Source of the DNA: Capra hircus
Lineage: Eukaryota > Chordata > Mammalia > Artiodactyla > Bovidae
Assembly (NCBI RefSeq): GCF_001704415.2
Contig: NC_030811.1
Coordinates: forward strand, 78,758,069-78,822,068
DNA: 64,000 nt
Reading direction: 5' to 3'
Part shown: in pieces, positions 11,501 to 22,164 of the stretch
How the letters are laid out: every line of letters begins with the position of its first letter
How positions within the stretch are numbered: the stretch's first letter is position 1
The notes under the pieces: generated by a model
Database searches by the model: none
What the model saw: only the letters and a program-made list of their open reading frames with translations
Told to the model about the DNA's origin: nothing
Position numbers and translations under genes: made by a program

Positions 11501-12413
11501 GAGGTATGCCTGTATTGCTATGAACTTTCCTCTTAGCACTGCTTTTATAGTGTCCCACAGGTTTTGGGTTGTTGTGTTTTCATTTTCATTAGTTTCTATG
11601 CATATTTTGATTTCTTTTTTGATTTCTTCTGTGATTTGTTGGTTATTCAGAAGTGTGTTGTTCAACCTCCATGTTGGAATTTTTAATAGTTTTTCTCCTG
11701 TAATTGAGATCTAATCTTAATGCATTATGGTCAGAAAAGATGCTTGGAATGATTTCGATTTTTTTGAATTTATCAAGTTTAGATTTATGGCCCAGGATGT
11801 GATCTATCCTGGAGAAGGTTCCATGAGCACTTGAAAAAAAGGTGAAATTCATTGTTTTGGGGTGAAATGTCCTATAGATATCAATTAGGTCTAACTGATC
11901 TAATGTATCAGTTAAAGTTTGCATTTCTTTGTTAATTTTCTGTTTAGTTGATCTGTTCATAGGTGTGAGTGGGGTATTAAAGTCTCCCACTATTATTGTG
12001 TTATTGTTGATTTCCCCTTTCATACTTGTTAGCATTTGTCTTACATATTGCGGGGCTCCTATATTGGGTGCATATATATTTATAACTGTTATATCTTCTT
12101 CTTGTATTGATCCTTTGATCATTATGTAGTGGCCTTCTTTGTCTCTTTTCACAGCCTTTGTTTTAAAGTCTATTTTATCGGATATGAGTATTGCCACTCC
12201 TGCTTTCTTTTGGTCTCTATTTGCGTGGTATATCTTTTTCCAGCCCTTCACTTTCAGTCTGTATGTGTCCCTTGTTTTGAGGTGGGTCTCTTGTAAGCAG
12301 CATATAGAGGGGTCTTGTTTTTGTATCCATTCGGCCAGTCTTTGTCTTTTGGTTGGGGCGTTCAACCCATTTACGTTTAAGGTAATTATTGATAAGTATG
12401 ATCCCGTTACCAT
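8593..12413 (-). pseudogene. L1 ORF2 (endonuclease-reverse transcriptase), broken
   Basis: L1 ORF2p nicks DNA and reverse-transcribes L1 RNA at the target. The expected span is 3821 bp, a normal ORF2 length. An intact-looking AP-endonuclease domain starts at ATG 12413 and runs to about 11643, with motifs SIITLNVNGLN, CLQETHLK, INIYAPN, VGDFNTPL and the catalytic SDHNALRLD. The RT follows with PANKSPGPDSFTADFYQ, FIPGMQGFFNIRKSINVIHH, GTRQGCPLSPLLFN and the catalytic LSLFADDMILYM, ending at a TAG near 10212 after GYKIN. A second TAG (10 kb to 9.6 kb piece, WCWEN-stop, Trp to stop) and at least five frame changes (near 11650, 10880, 9290, 8960 and 8730) disrupt it. The C-terminal Cys-rich motif is out of frame here. 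Confidence 0.93.
11643..12413 (-). pseudogene. L1 endonuclease domain, still open
   Basis: 256 continuous codons cover essentially the whole apurinic-endonuclease-like domain. Catalytic-site motifs are visible: Asn in LNVNGLN, Glu in LQETH, Tyr in IYAPN, Asp/Asn in GDFNT and Asp/His in SDHNAL. A frameshift close to 11650 cuts it from the RT part. By motif content it could fold, but nothing in the sequence shows it is expressed. Confidence 0.88.
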
Positions 12414-12464
12414 TTACTTTATTGTTTTGGGTTCGGGTTTGTACACCCTTTTCGTGTTTCCTGT

Positions 12465-13300
12465 CTAGAGAATATCCTTTAGAATTTGCTGGAGAGCTGG
12501 TTTGGTGGTGCTGAATTCTCTCAGCTTTTGCTTGTCTGTAAAGCTTTTGATTTCTCCTTCGTATTTGAATGAGATCCTTGCTGGGTACAGTAATCTGGGC
12601 TGTAGGTTATTGTCTTTCATCACTTTATGTCTTGCCATTCCCTCCTGGCCTGAAGAGTTTCTATTGAAAGATCAGCTGTTATCCTAATGGGAATCCCCTT
12701 GTGTGTTATTTGTTGTTTTTCCCTTGCTGCTTTTAATATTTGTTCTTTGTGTTTGATCTTTGTTAATTTGATTAATATGTGTCTTGGGGTGTTTCGCCTT
12801 GGGTTTATCCTATTTGGAACTCTCTGTGTTTCTTGGACTTGGGTGATTATTTCCTTCCCCATTTTAGGGAAGTTTTCAACTATTATCTCCTCAAGGATTT
12901 TCTCATGATCTTTCTTTCTGTCTTCTTCTTCTGGGACTCCTATAATTTGAATGTTGGAGCATTTCATATTGTCCTGGAGGTCTCTGAGATTGTCCTCGTT
13001 TCTTTTAATTCGTTTTTCTTGTTTCCTCTCTGATTCATTTATTTCTACCATTCTATCCTCTATTTCACTAATCCTATCTTCTGCCTCCGTTATTCTACTA
13101 TTTGTTGCCTCCAGAGTGTTCCTGATCTCATTTATTGCGTTATTCATTATATTTTGATTCTTTTTTATTTCTTCTAGGTCCTTGTTAAACCTTTCTTGCA
13201 TCTTCTCAATCCTTGTCTCTAGGCTATTTATCTGTGATTCCATTTTGATTTCAAGATTTTGGATCATTTTCACTATCAATATTCAGAATTCCTTCTCAGG
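12465..13300 (-). pseudogene. L1 ORF1 (RNA-binding chaperone), broken
   Basis: ORF1p is the trimeric RNA-binding partner of L1 RNA. The open part (13279 to 12620) shows a long N-terminal heptad-rich coiled coil rich in E, K, I and N (about residues 1-115, RISEIEDRMVEINESERKQE). The RRM-like part follows (NIQIIGVPEEED) with the C-terminal domain start (RHILIKLTKIKHKEQILKAA, ITADLSIETLQARREWQD). A TGA just upstream of residue 1 (KEF-stop) removes the N-terminal end. A small deletion after QDI shifts the frame, leaving the last ~50 codons (LLYPARISFKYEG region) in another frame down to the TAG near 12465. Confidence 0.9.
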
Positions 13301-15982
13301 TAGATTCCCTACTTCTTCCTCTTTTGTTTGGTTTGGTGGGCAACTCTCCTGTTCCTTTACCTGCTGAGTATTCCTCTGTCTCTTCATCTTGGTTATATTG
13401 CTGCGTTTGGGGTGGCCTTTTTATATTCTGGGAATTTGTGGAGTTCTCTTTATTATGGAGCTTCCTCACTTTGGGTGGGGTTCTATCAGTGGCTTGTCAA
13501 GGTTTCCTGGTTAGGGAGGCTTGTGTTGGAGTTCTGGTGGGTGGAGCTGGGTTTCTTCTCTCTGGAGTGCAGTGGAGTGACCAGTAATGGGTTATGAGAC
13601 ATCAAAGGTTTTGGAGTAATTTTGAGCTGCCTGTATATTGAAGCTCAGGGGAGTGTTCCTGTGTTGCTGGAGAATTTGCATGGTATGTCTTGTTTTGGAA
13701 CTTGTTGGGCCTTGGGTGGAGCTTGGTTTTGGTGTAGGTATGAAGGCATTTGATGAGCTCCTATTGCTTAATGTTCCCTGAATTCAAGAGTTCTCTAATG
13801 TTTTCAGGCTTTGGATTTAAGCCTCCTGCTTCTGGTTTTCAGTTTTATTTTTACAGTAGCCTCTAGACTTCTCCATCTATACAGCACCGATGATAAAACA
13901 TCTAGGTTAAAGATGAAAAGTTTCTCCACATTGAGGGACACTCAGAGAGGTTCACTGAGTTACAAGGAGAAGAGAAGACGGAGGGGGTAGTTAGAGGTAA
14001 CTGGAATGAGATGCAGTGAGATCAAAGGAGGAGAAAGCAAGCTAGCCAGCAGTCACTTCTTTATGTGCGCTCTATAGTCTGGACCGCTCAGAGGTATTTA
14101 CGGAGTTATACAGGGAAGAGGAGAGGGAGGAAGTAGACAGAGGTGACCAGGAGGATAAGAGAGAGGAATGAGAAGGAGAGAGACAAATCCTGCCAGTAAC
14201 CAGTTCCTTAGGTGTTCTCCACTGTCTGGAACACACAGAGATTCACAGAGTTGGATAGAGAAGAGATGGGGGAGAAAAGAGACGGAGGCCACCTGGTGGA
14301 GAAAAAGGAGAGTCCAGAGGAGGAGAGAGTGGTCAAGCCAGTAATCTCGCTCTCAGGTAAACTTGGGTAGTGAAGTTTGGGTTTTTAAATGTACAAAATT
14401 GACAACAAAAACCTAAGAGCAAAGATTAAAAATCTAGAGTAGAGGTTGGATTTTCAAAAATACAATATTAAAGAAAAGAAGCAGAAGGAAAAAGGAAGAA
14501 AGATTTTTAAAAAATTATTAAAAAAAAACAACAAAACACCAACAACCATCCAAAGACTATATATGGTGTTTGCCTTAAAAAAAAGAAAAAGTCTTTTTTT
14601 TTTAAATAGTAATAATAGGTTATAGAAATAAAAATTAGAGGAGAAATAGAAGACTTAACAATTTTTAAAAAGTTAGAAAAAAAGAAAAAAGAAAACAAAC
14701 AAACAAAAAAGGAATGATTTTAAAAATAGTAAAAATATTTCTGGCCCTTCTTTGATGTTGTGGGCCATGTGGGATCACTTCCAAGGTGGTTCCCTCTGTT
14801 TAACTTCTGTTTGCTGTTTTTTTAGGCTCACTAGTTCAGTCGCACTGTGGGGAGGGGGGATGCTGCAAACAAATAGCACTGTCATGTGCGCACAGTGTCT
14901 CAGCCCGCTGGACCTGTCCCTTCTCGCGGCGCACAAACCACTCCGGCTCTACGATGCTCAGCCGGGAACCGTCTGGGGCCGGCCCTAGGCTGCGTGCACT
15001 TCCCCGGTCCAAGCCGCTCAGGTTTGGCGCTCAGGCAGCCCTCAGAGGCACAGATTCGGCTGGGACTGCGCTTTGTGCCCTTCCCAGGTCCGAGTAGCTC
15101 AGGAGTTTGGCGAGGGCGATCGCCGCAGCTTGTCACCTTTTCTGCCGCTGCTGCTCAGCTTTCTGGGTGGACCGCTGGCGCCCCCCGTGAGGCAGATTGT
15201 GACTGTCCAGCACCCCCAGAAGTCTTGGCAAAGGAGCCTGCTTGCAGTTAGGTAAGTAAAGTCTCTCCGGGTCTGCAATTGCCCCTTTCCAGTCTTTACG
15301 GCTCTGGCTGCCTGTCCCCGGCAGGGGATGGTCTGCAGCCGGCTTTTTCCGTTCCGTCCTTTATTCTGTGCTCGGTCCTGGCTGTGTCTTATGTTCGAGC
15401 TTTTCGTGTGGTAGCTATCCCACAGTCTGGTTTGCTAGCCCAAGTTAGATCGTTCTGGTTGCGCGTGGGGCGTTCCTGCCCGATTCTTACAAAGCACTGC
15501 AGCCCGCGCCTCCTGCGCGTCCCTGCCCTGCCCCCACTTCCCAATGGTGGATGCAGGCGTCTGTGCTGCTTTTCCGCTGAGGGAGTTACTGTTGGGCTTG
15601 TAATCTCTTGGTTTTAATTATTTATTTACTTTTCCTTCCTGTTATGTTGCCCTCTGTGTTTCCAAGGCTTGCCACAGACTCGGCAGGGAGAGTGTTTCCT
15701 GGTGTTTGGAAACCTCTCTTCTTCAAATTCCCTTCCCGGGACGGGCTTCCCTTCCTGGGACCGAGCTCCCTCCCCACCTCCTTTGTCTCCTTTTTCATCT
15801 TTTATATTTTTTCCTACCTGTTTTTGAAGACAATGGTCTGCTTTTCTGGTTGCCTGATGTCCTCTGCCAGCCTACAGAAGTTGTTTTGTGGAGTTTGCTC
15901 GGCGTTGAAATGTTCTTTTGAGGAATTTGTGAGGGAGAAAGTGGTCTTCCCGTCCTATTCCTCCACCATCTTTACAGTTCTC
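13301..15982 (-). promoter_or_regulatory. L1 5'UTR with internal promoter
   Basis: About 2.6 kb of L1 leader. From the 5' end (right) it holds a YY1-type site, then a CpG-rich block at about 14880-15560 with many CG dinucleotides. A very A-rich plus-strand stretch at about 14370-14740 follows, pyrimidine-rich in L1 sense, then ORF1. L1 elements use this leader as an internal Pol II promoter (family knowledge). The CpG block contrasts strongly with the CpG-poor surroundings. Open frames across it are composition artefacts. Confidence 0.8.
15966..15972 (-). promoter_or_regulatory. YY1-type site near the L1 5' end
   Basis: Plus-strand ccatctt (aagatgg in L1 sense) sits 10-17 nt inside the L1 5' boundary. 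In human L1 a YY1 site at this position sets the transcription start; here the position and core match, and the function is inferred. Confidence 0.55.
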
Positions 15983-15997
15983 TGATACTATTCTTTA
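15983..15997. repeat. Right target-site duplication of the full-length L1
   Basis: Perfect copy of the 15-mer at 8278-8292; it directly follows the L1 5' end. Confidence 0.95.
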
Positions 15998-16180
15998 ATC
16001 TAATTTGTTCATGATATATTATACTTTTTGTATATTTAGATACATTATTTAATAAGAAGTTTTGAAAGATCAAAGACCAGGTTAAAATTCAAAAACTTCT
16101 AAAGGGAAAGATAAAATCACTCTCAAAGAAACAAAAATCAGATTGATGCCAAACTTCTTAACATCAGCCCTGTAAGCATT

Positions 16181-16384
16181 CAGGCTTCCCAGGTGGCTCA
16201 GTGGTAAAGAATCCATCTGCCAATTTGGGAGATACAAGAGACATGAGTTCAGTTCCTGGGTTGGGAAGATCCTCTGAAGGAGGAAATGGCAACCCACTCC
16301 AGTATTCTTGCCTGGAAAATCCCATGGAGAGAAGAACCTGGTGAGCTACAGTCCATGAAGTCGCAAAGAGTCAGACACGGCTAA
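16181..16384 (+). mobile_element. Bov-tA SINE
   Basis: Forward Bov-tA with a diverged head (aggcttcccaggtggctcag, gttcagttcctgggttggg) and a Bov-A body (aggaaatggcaacccactcc) ending near tcagacacggct. Several substitutions in the B-box region suggest an older insertion. Confidence 0.88.
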
Positions 16385-16520
16385 ATATGCACATGGTAGT
16401 GTTCCTTGTGAAGAAATAAAATGAATATGCTGTTTTAAAAAAAAGCCAAAATATCATATCCTTTTATAACATTTTACTCAGTTTAAAAAGATTCTAAAGA
16501 CCTGGAAAAGATATTTAAGT

Positions 16521-16733
16521 AAGTGAGTAAGTGAAGTCGCTTAGTCGTGTCCGACTCTTTGCGACCCCATGGACTGTAGCCTTCCAGGCTCCTCTGTCCA
16601 TGGGATTTTCCAAGCAATAGTACTGGAGTGGATTGCCATTTCCTTCTGCAGAGGATCTTCCTGACCCAGGGATCGAACCCAGGTCTCCCACATTGCAGAC
16701 AGACGCTTTACCGTCTGAGCCACCAGGGAAGTT
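16521..16733 (-). mobile_element. Bov-tA SINE
   Basis: Complete reverse Bov-tA, tail at the left (gaagtcgcttagtcgtgtcc) and tRNA-like head at the right (cagggatcgaacccaggtc, gtctgagccaccagggaa). A short 7-bp repeat (atattta at 16511-16517 and 16735-16741) is a plausible target-site duplication. Well preserved, so a relatively young copy. Confidence 0.92.
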
Positions 16734-17034
16734 CATATTTACTAATACTTTATTTTAATACAAAGTTGATTTAGAAGCTTAAAGATCATGGGTAATTATT
16801 TTCCAGAATAGTCGTGGTATATTGTCTGGCTCTTTTTTTTGGTAGTATATTGTATCACATTCATTTTTTAATATATACATATCTGTTTACCAATATGAAA
16901 AGTATTTTTGTTTTGAGAAGGGCATATGTTTACCTGTGTACTTTTTTAATTAAACTGGTAGTCTTTTCCTACACTTTCATAGTCATTTCATGCTCAATGA
17001 CAAAAAAGAGGTAAATAAAACACCTAACTTTTTG

Positions 17035-17242
17035 TGGTGGTGGAGTCACTAAATTATGTCCAACTCTTGTGACCTCATGGGCTGTAGCCTGCCAGGCTCC
17101 TCTGTCCACGGGATTCTCCAGTCAAGAATACTGGAGTGGGTTGCCATTTCCTTCTCCAGGGGTTTGTCTTGACCCAGGAATCAAACCCAGGTCTCCTGCA
17201 TTGCAGACAGACTCTTGACCAACTGAGCTATGAGAGAAGCCC
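17035..17242 (-). mobile_element. Bov-tA SINE
   Basis: Reverse Bov-tA; body caagaatactggagtgggtt, head ccaggaatcaaacccaggtc to gagctatgagagaagcccc. Its tail carries a short tggtggtgg run. Moderately diverged. Confidence 0.88.
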
Positions 17243-17662
17243 CTTTAAGCATCTTAAAGTACTTTTTAGGAAAGAAAAATTCTTTTCTAATACATTGATC
17301 TTTATCATCCTGTCATATATGTTGTTATGCGTTCTCTATCCTTCAATACATATGTAATGTGTTAAAGTAAAAAATGTTCACCAGCCTTTGTTATGATTTA
17401 TATTATAGTTTAAATATATTATAGGTTTAATACTTTATGCATATAAAATGTATGTTTTATACACATGTAATATACATACACACATATAATTTTTATTACA
17501 TGACTAAATATAAAGAGAATTGTATTAACACTTTTATTTAAGAATCCAGATAGGCTGGCTTGTGAATGTCTTTCTTGAGTAGGTGACATTTGAGCAGATA
17601 ATTTAATAAATTGAGGGCATGAGAAATACTGTGTATATTTATGATATGAGTAATACTGTCAT
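17243..17662. other. AT-rich DNA, nothing recognised
   Basis: T/A-rich with TATA-like runs that lead into the microsatellite; no coding frame. Confidence 0.5.
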
Positions 17663-17728
17663 AAATATATATATACATATATATATGTATGTTTGTGTAT
17701 ATATATATGTGTGTATATATATATATAC

Positions 17729-17788
<60 letters not shown>
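17663..17788. repeat. (AT)n microsatellite, about 126 bp
   Basis: Nearly uninterrupted alternating AT with a few TG and AC interruptions in the left half, and a pure (AT) run of over 40 bp at the right end. Such tracts are length-variable and can extrude cruciforms. Open frames across it are artefacts of the repeat. Confidence 0.97.
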
Positions 17789-17799
17789 TGAACTTGATG

Positions 17800-17955
17800 C
17801 TAAGTCTCGTTTACTAGAGTTCCAGCTCCATAAGGGCAGATTTTACTTGCTGTTTTCACTATTGTATACACAATGTTTAACAAAGTACATAGTTAAAGGT
17901 ACTCAGTAAATAGTTAAAGGTACTTAGTAAATAGTTGTTGAATAAGAAAATAAAT
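17800..17955 (+). repeat. L2 LINE 3' end
   Basis: Matches the order of the L2 tail: a block like agctccataagggcagattt, then a tgttttcactattgtataca block, then the ...cagtaaatagttgttgaataa terminus. It contains a 21-bp tandem duplication (17891-17911 and 17912-17932, 20 of 21 identical). L2 is an ancient, inactive mammalian LINE. Confidence 0.72.
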
Positions 17956-18156
17956 AAGTGAAATAAATACTGTCTAACTCAGTCCTCAGGATAATAACAA
18001 TATTATAACTGGACAGAAAGTACAGATTTTCTAATACAAAAATTAAATGTTGAACACTGATATTAAAAATTCAAATGTAGTTTACTAGAAAAATTATGAG
18101 GAAGTAATAGCACTTCCAGATGCAGCTATACACCAAATAATCTCTTCCTTGACTGT

Positions 18157-18437
18157 TTTTGTTTTTCTTTTTTTGGTTGCACTGAGTTTTTGTTGCTGTG
18201 TGAATTCTTTCCCTTGTTGCAGCAAGTGGGGGCTGCTATTACTTGTGGTGCACAGGGCTTCTCATTGGGGTGCTTTCTGCTCTTGCATAGCACAGGCTCT
18301 AGAGCACAGGTGTCAGTAGTTGCGGTGCATGGGCTTAGTTGCTGTTCAGCATGTGGATTCTTCCTGGACCAGGGATGGAACCCATCTCCCCTTCATTGGC
18401 AGGGGTATTCCTATCCACTGTACCATCAGGGAAGTCC
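18157..18437 (-). mobile_element. CHR-2-type cetartiodactyl SINE
   Basis: Reverse-oriented tRNA-Glu-derived SINE of the older cetartiodactyl CHR family. The head is at the right (ccagggatggaacccatctc, accatcagggaagtcc). The body shows the characteristic ggcttctcattggggtg, gcacaggctctagagcac and gcatgggcttagttgct blocks. An A-tail (T-rich here) lies at the left. Unlike Bov-tA it lacks the BovB-derived body, so it is thought to have used L1 (family knowledge). Confidence 0.82.
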
Positions 18438-18727
18438 TCTTCCTTGACTCTTGATGTATTGCCATTGATTTTTCCTCTCTGTGTCCTCCTTCACACCCTG
18501 TGGACTTGGAAGCCCCTTTTGTGGCATAAATATTACTGGTCTAATGATGCTTAGGATCAGTCTAACTCAACACAATAAACAAGAAACAATAAAACTTTGC
18601 TGTCTGCCTGCCATATCCCAGCGGCACATGTGTGTTGAGAATGAGAAAAGGGAATAATTATCAGCTATACAAATTAGGCTTCTTTAGTTTTGAGAGATAT
18701 TTTTAACCCTTTATTAATAGATTTCAG

Positions 18728-19474
18728 GAACTAAAAAGCCTCTTGATGAGAGTGAAAGAGGAGAGTGAAAAAATTGTCTTAAAGCTTAACATTCAGAAAA
18801 CTAAGATCATGGCATCTGGTCCCATCACTTCATGGCAAATAGATGGGGAAACAGTGGAAACAGTGGCTGACTTTATTTTGTGGGCTTCCAAATCACTGCA
18901 GATGGTTATTGCAGCCATGAAATTAAAAGATGCTTACTCCTTGGCAAGAGAGTTATGACCAACCTAGATAGCATATAAAAGAGCAGAGATATTACTTTGC
19001 CAACAAAGGTCCACCTAGTCAAGGCTATGGTTTTTCCAGTGGTCATCTATGGATGTGAGAGTTGGACTGTGAAGAAAGCTGAACACTGAAGAAATGATGC
19101 TTTTGAACTGTGGTGTTGGAGAAGACTCTTGAGAGTCCCTTGGACTGCAAGGAGATCCAACCAGTCCATCCTAAAGGAGATCAGCCCTGGGTGTTCATTG
19201 GAAGGACTAATGCTGAGGCTCAAACTCCAATCCTTTGGCCACCTCATGGGAAGAGTTGACTCATTGGAAAAGACTCTGATGCTGGGAGGGATTGGTGGCA
19301 GGAGAAGAAGGGGACGACAGAGGATGAGATGGCTGGATGGCATCACCGACTCAGTGGACATGAGTTTGAGTGAACTCTGGGAGTTGCTGATGGACAGGAG
19401 CCCTGGTGTGCTGCGATTCATGGGGTTGCAAAGAGTCGGACACGACTGAGCAACTGAACTGAACTGGACTGAAG
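18728..19474 (+). mobile_element. 5'-truncated BovB LINE with target duplication
   Basis: The last ~750 bp of BovB, starting just after RT motif C (ctaaaaagcctcttgatgag) and ending in ctgaactgaactggactga. Near-identical flanks agatttcag (18719-18727) and agatttccag (19475-19484) look like the target-site duplication. Coding pieces SGPITSWQIDGETVET and RVPWTARRSNQSILKEISPG lie in different frames, so the copy is dead. Confidence 0.9.
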
Positions 19475-19484
19475 AGATTTCCAG

Positions 19485-20076
19485 TAGAAGAGTCACATTG
19501 CTAGTTCCCAGATTCTGCTTTTCCAGTGGGACTAATAGCTACAAGAGCCACAAGAATAATAAAGCATTTGGAAATTAATTCTTTAGACCTTCCCCAAAGT
19601 TGATTGTTTGTGTAGAACACAAGTGACAAACAAAGGCATCTTTTGCTTTAGTATCCAAAGAACAATAATCCTACTCCACCTTCACACATCATAAATGCTA
19701 TAATTCAGTTCCTTTTCCAATCTCTAAAGTTTAGTTCTAAGTTTCACAAATGACTCCTGGTAGGGGTTCCTCACCCCCTATTCTGAGCCACACCTCTGGA
19801 CTTTCACTTAACAGAATTTACTGAAGTTTAAGGATAATATAAGTGAATCCCAATGCCAAAAAGGAGAAAAAAAGTAAATAAATATAAGATGTTTCTGATT
19901 CCAGTATCTAAATTAGCCACATCTGTTCTTAAGTAGAGTTTTCCTTACTGGTTTTCTGCTTTGCTCCCATATTACTGCATCTCGCTTTTATTACTGGACC
20001 TCACCAAAGGAGAATCCTTTTCCGTATGCTATCTAGTCAATGATTTGGTGACACAAATTCTGTGGTTCCAGAGCTG
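19485..20076. other. Non-repetitive DNA, nothing recognised
   Basis: No coding frame or recognised repeat. Confidence 0.45.
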
Positions 20077-20145
20077 AAGGACAGGAAAGCCTGGCGTGCT
20101 GCAGTCCATGGGGTTGCAAAGAGTTGGACATGACTGAGCCACTGA
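20077..20145 (+). mobile_element. BovB / Bov-A 3' terminal scrap
   Basis: About 70 bp matching the last part of BovB: ggacaggaaagcctggcgtg, cagtccatggggttgcaaag, gacatgactgagccactgaa. It could be an extremely 5'-truncated BovB insertion or part of a Bov-A; the gcctggcgtgctgc block favours BovB. Confidence 0.75.
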
Positions 20146-20431
20146 ACAGCAACAATGACAAGTGTACTCATCACTTATCATTGCTAGTACAAGAGCGTCA
20201 CAGGAAAAGCCTTAAAATCACTTATCATTGTAATCTTCTGTAATGTGGATACATCTTTGTCCATATTTGAAGACATTGTTTTGCATTTCTGTACCAGGCT
20301 CAATTAGTTGTTAACTTAATCCTTCCCCCTCACTGCTTATTCCTTCCTGATTTTGTTTGGGGCAGAAGTATGCTTAACAAAATATAATTGGTTACTGTTA
20401 TTCACAAATTGTGTGTATATAAATATCAAGT

Positions 20432-21010
20432 GACTATATAATGATCCAAACCTTTGCCCTGATTTGCACTGGCTCCCAGGCATCTAGGGTGCAGCAGCAG
20501 GTCCATTCTCTAACTCTTTCCCTTCCCTGAGAAAAGCTGGAATCCATCTGTTATATTCTGAACTAAAGGAAAGAGTATGATAAGTGAGTATATACTAGTC
20601 CAAACTGTTGTCTTTATTCTCAGTGGCTCCTAACTTGGAGCTCTTACTTTTCAGGAATCAGTTTCAGGCAAGACAGACGCCAACCCTCAAGCTGTCCCCT
20701 GAAATGTCAAAACTTTGGTTGTACGGTACAATCCTCTCCTTTCTGGCCCAGGAAGAAGCAGAGAGCTGGGGAGGTTCCTCTTGACCAAGAGATGCTTTGC
20801 TGGGAGAAGGGATTACCAAAGAGGGTTCCATGACAGTTCCTTACCAGCTTTGATGCATCTGGTTTTGAGCTTTGCATGAGGTGAAAGAGGTTTTCAACTG
20901 GTCCCTATATTTCTCAAAAAGGGGAATAGTCTGTGTATAGTGGTTGAATACGTGTGTCCATTGGTGGAAGTAAAGTCTGGTGCATTCAGTTCTCCATCTT
21001 CCTGTGTGTA
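20432..21010. other. Possible old LTR or other diverged repeat
   Basis: GC-richer than its surroundings. It carries an imperfect direct repeat of about 50 bp (20432-20483 and 20586-20638, sharing atccaaac/gtccaaac and the ggctcc blocks). Near the right end is a polyadenylation-like aagtaaagtctgg followed by a CT-rich stretch. These features recall an LTR U3/R region, but I cannot name a family and see no partner LTR. Confidence 0.3.
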
Positions 21011-21710
21011 ACACCAACTATTTTCTTTTAAATAATATCAATGATCTCACTAAGTGACCTAGTAATGAGTATGCTTATGATCAGACAGGACAGTTGCGGG
21101 TATGTATCAGGGTCTTCTATTCACAAATAGCACAACTAAATTGTGATTAATCACCAATCTAGAATTTATGGTAGGATGTGGTTTAGCAAACAAGTATTGA
21201 AGGGAAAGTTGAAAATGATATTTTAGGAAGAAAAGAGTAATGCACCTCTGCAAATCTAGATTTATAAATCAATAAATAATCTTTGCAAGACACAGTCTTT
21301 GGGATGGGGTGAATCATCAGCTTCCACTGGGGTGTTTTATACAAGATTCAAATTCAAGGCAAATTTCTTCATTACCTGCCTTAGGTTTTTTGCTTGCTTT
21401 AATTTACCATCATACCAAGATTTCTTGTACTTGAGAAGAGATGGCTCTAAAAGAAAGAAAGAGATACTTTCAGCAAGAGAAGGAAAGATGCTATGGGGAC
21501 AGAAAAGCACCAGAAACCCACTAGATATCCTATATTTTATTTAATTTCATGGATAATGATATCGTCAGTCTTTCAAAACTCTCAAATTTATTTCTGATTC
21601 CAAAATTTTTGCTATTTCAGTAGCTTATAGAATAAATTTAAAACTCCTAAACATTATATTTGATAATTTTGTTAATCTGAACTCAATTCATACTTTCCAT
21701 CTATCTCTTA
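21011..21710. other. AT-rich DNA, nothing recognised
   Basis: An 81-codon open frame at 21299-21544 shows no recognised motif, no homology I can see and no supporting splice or promoter signals. Confidence 0.45.
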
Positions 21711-21931
21711 GGGCTTCCCAGGTGGCGTAGTGGTAAAGAATCTGCCTGCCAGTACAGGAGATGCTGGAGATGAGAGTTCGATCCCTGGGTTGGGAAGATC
21801 CCATGGAGTAGGATATGGCAGTCCAGTCCAGTAATCTTGCCAGGAAAATTCCAAGGTCAAAGGAGCGTGGCAGGCTATAGTCCATGGGGTCAGAAGACTC
21901 GGACATGACTTAGCAACTGAAGCACCACCAC
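21711..21931 (+). mobile_element. Bov-tA SINE
   Basis: Forward Bov-tA: head gggcttcccaggtggcgtag, B box gttcgatccctgggttggg, diverged body (gatatggcagtccagtccag) and tail catgacttagcaactgaagc. The many body substitutions suggest an older copy. Confidence 0.9.
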
Positions 21932-22164
21932 CAACTCAGAATTTAGAAGTTACCATCTCAGGGAAGAGAGAACTTGGAGAAGCAAGGTATATCTGCAAAA
22001 CTCCCAATACAAATGCTCAACTCCCCACCACTGCATTCTGTAAGCTCTGTTCAGCTTGTGCTTTATCATCTTCAGTGATAGAAAAGTTACCCCTTTTTAA
22101 AGTAGCTCATTTCACATTGTGATAAATTTGACTTTTGGAAACCCCTGGAAGGATGATGGAAAAA

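Larger units (their letters stand above)
8293..15982 (-). mobile_element. Near full-length ruminant L1 (about 7.7 kb)
   Basis: One L1 insertion on the minus strand, bounded by an identical 15-bp duplication on both sides. From right to left it holds a 5'UTR of about 2.6 kb with a CpG-rich block, ORF1, ORF2, a 3'UTR of about 300 bp and an A-rich tail. The size is close to known cattle L1 elements. The complete 5' end (YY1-type site within 17 nt of the edge) shows the insertion was not 5'-truncated. Both ORFs are broken, so it is an inactive copy. The perfect duplication and retained CpGs suggest moderate rather than great age. Confidence 0.95.

Noticed and set aside
10989..13597. Many plus-strand frames with hydrophobic, membrane-like translations
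   Set aside because: They are antisense shadows of L1 ORF1 and ORF2; the A-rich sense strand gives Phe/Leu/Ser-rich antisense frames.
14507..14698. Phe-rich small membrane-protein-like frame
   Set aside because: Comes from the A-rich plus-strand tract of the L1 leader.
14886..15617. Several overlapping open frames in a GC-rich block that could look like a CpG-island gene
   Set aside because: The block lies entirely inside the L1 5'UTR between the ORF1 start and the 15-bp target duplication; high GC alone removes stops.
17538..17909. Open frames rich in Tyr, Ile and Thr on both strands
   Set aside because: They are translations of the AT microsatellite.
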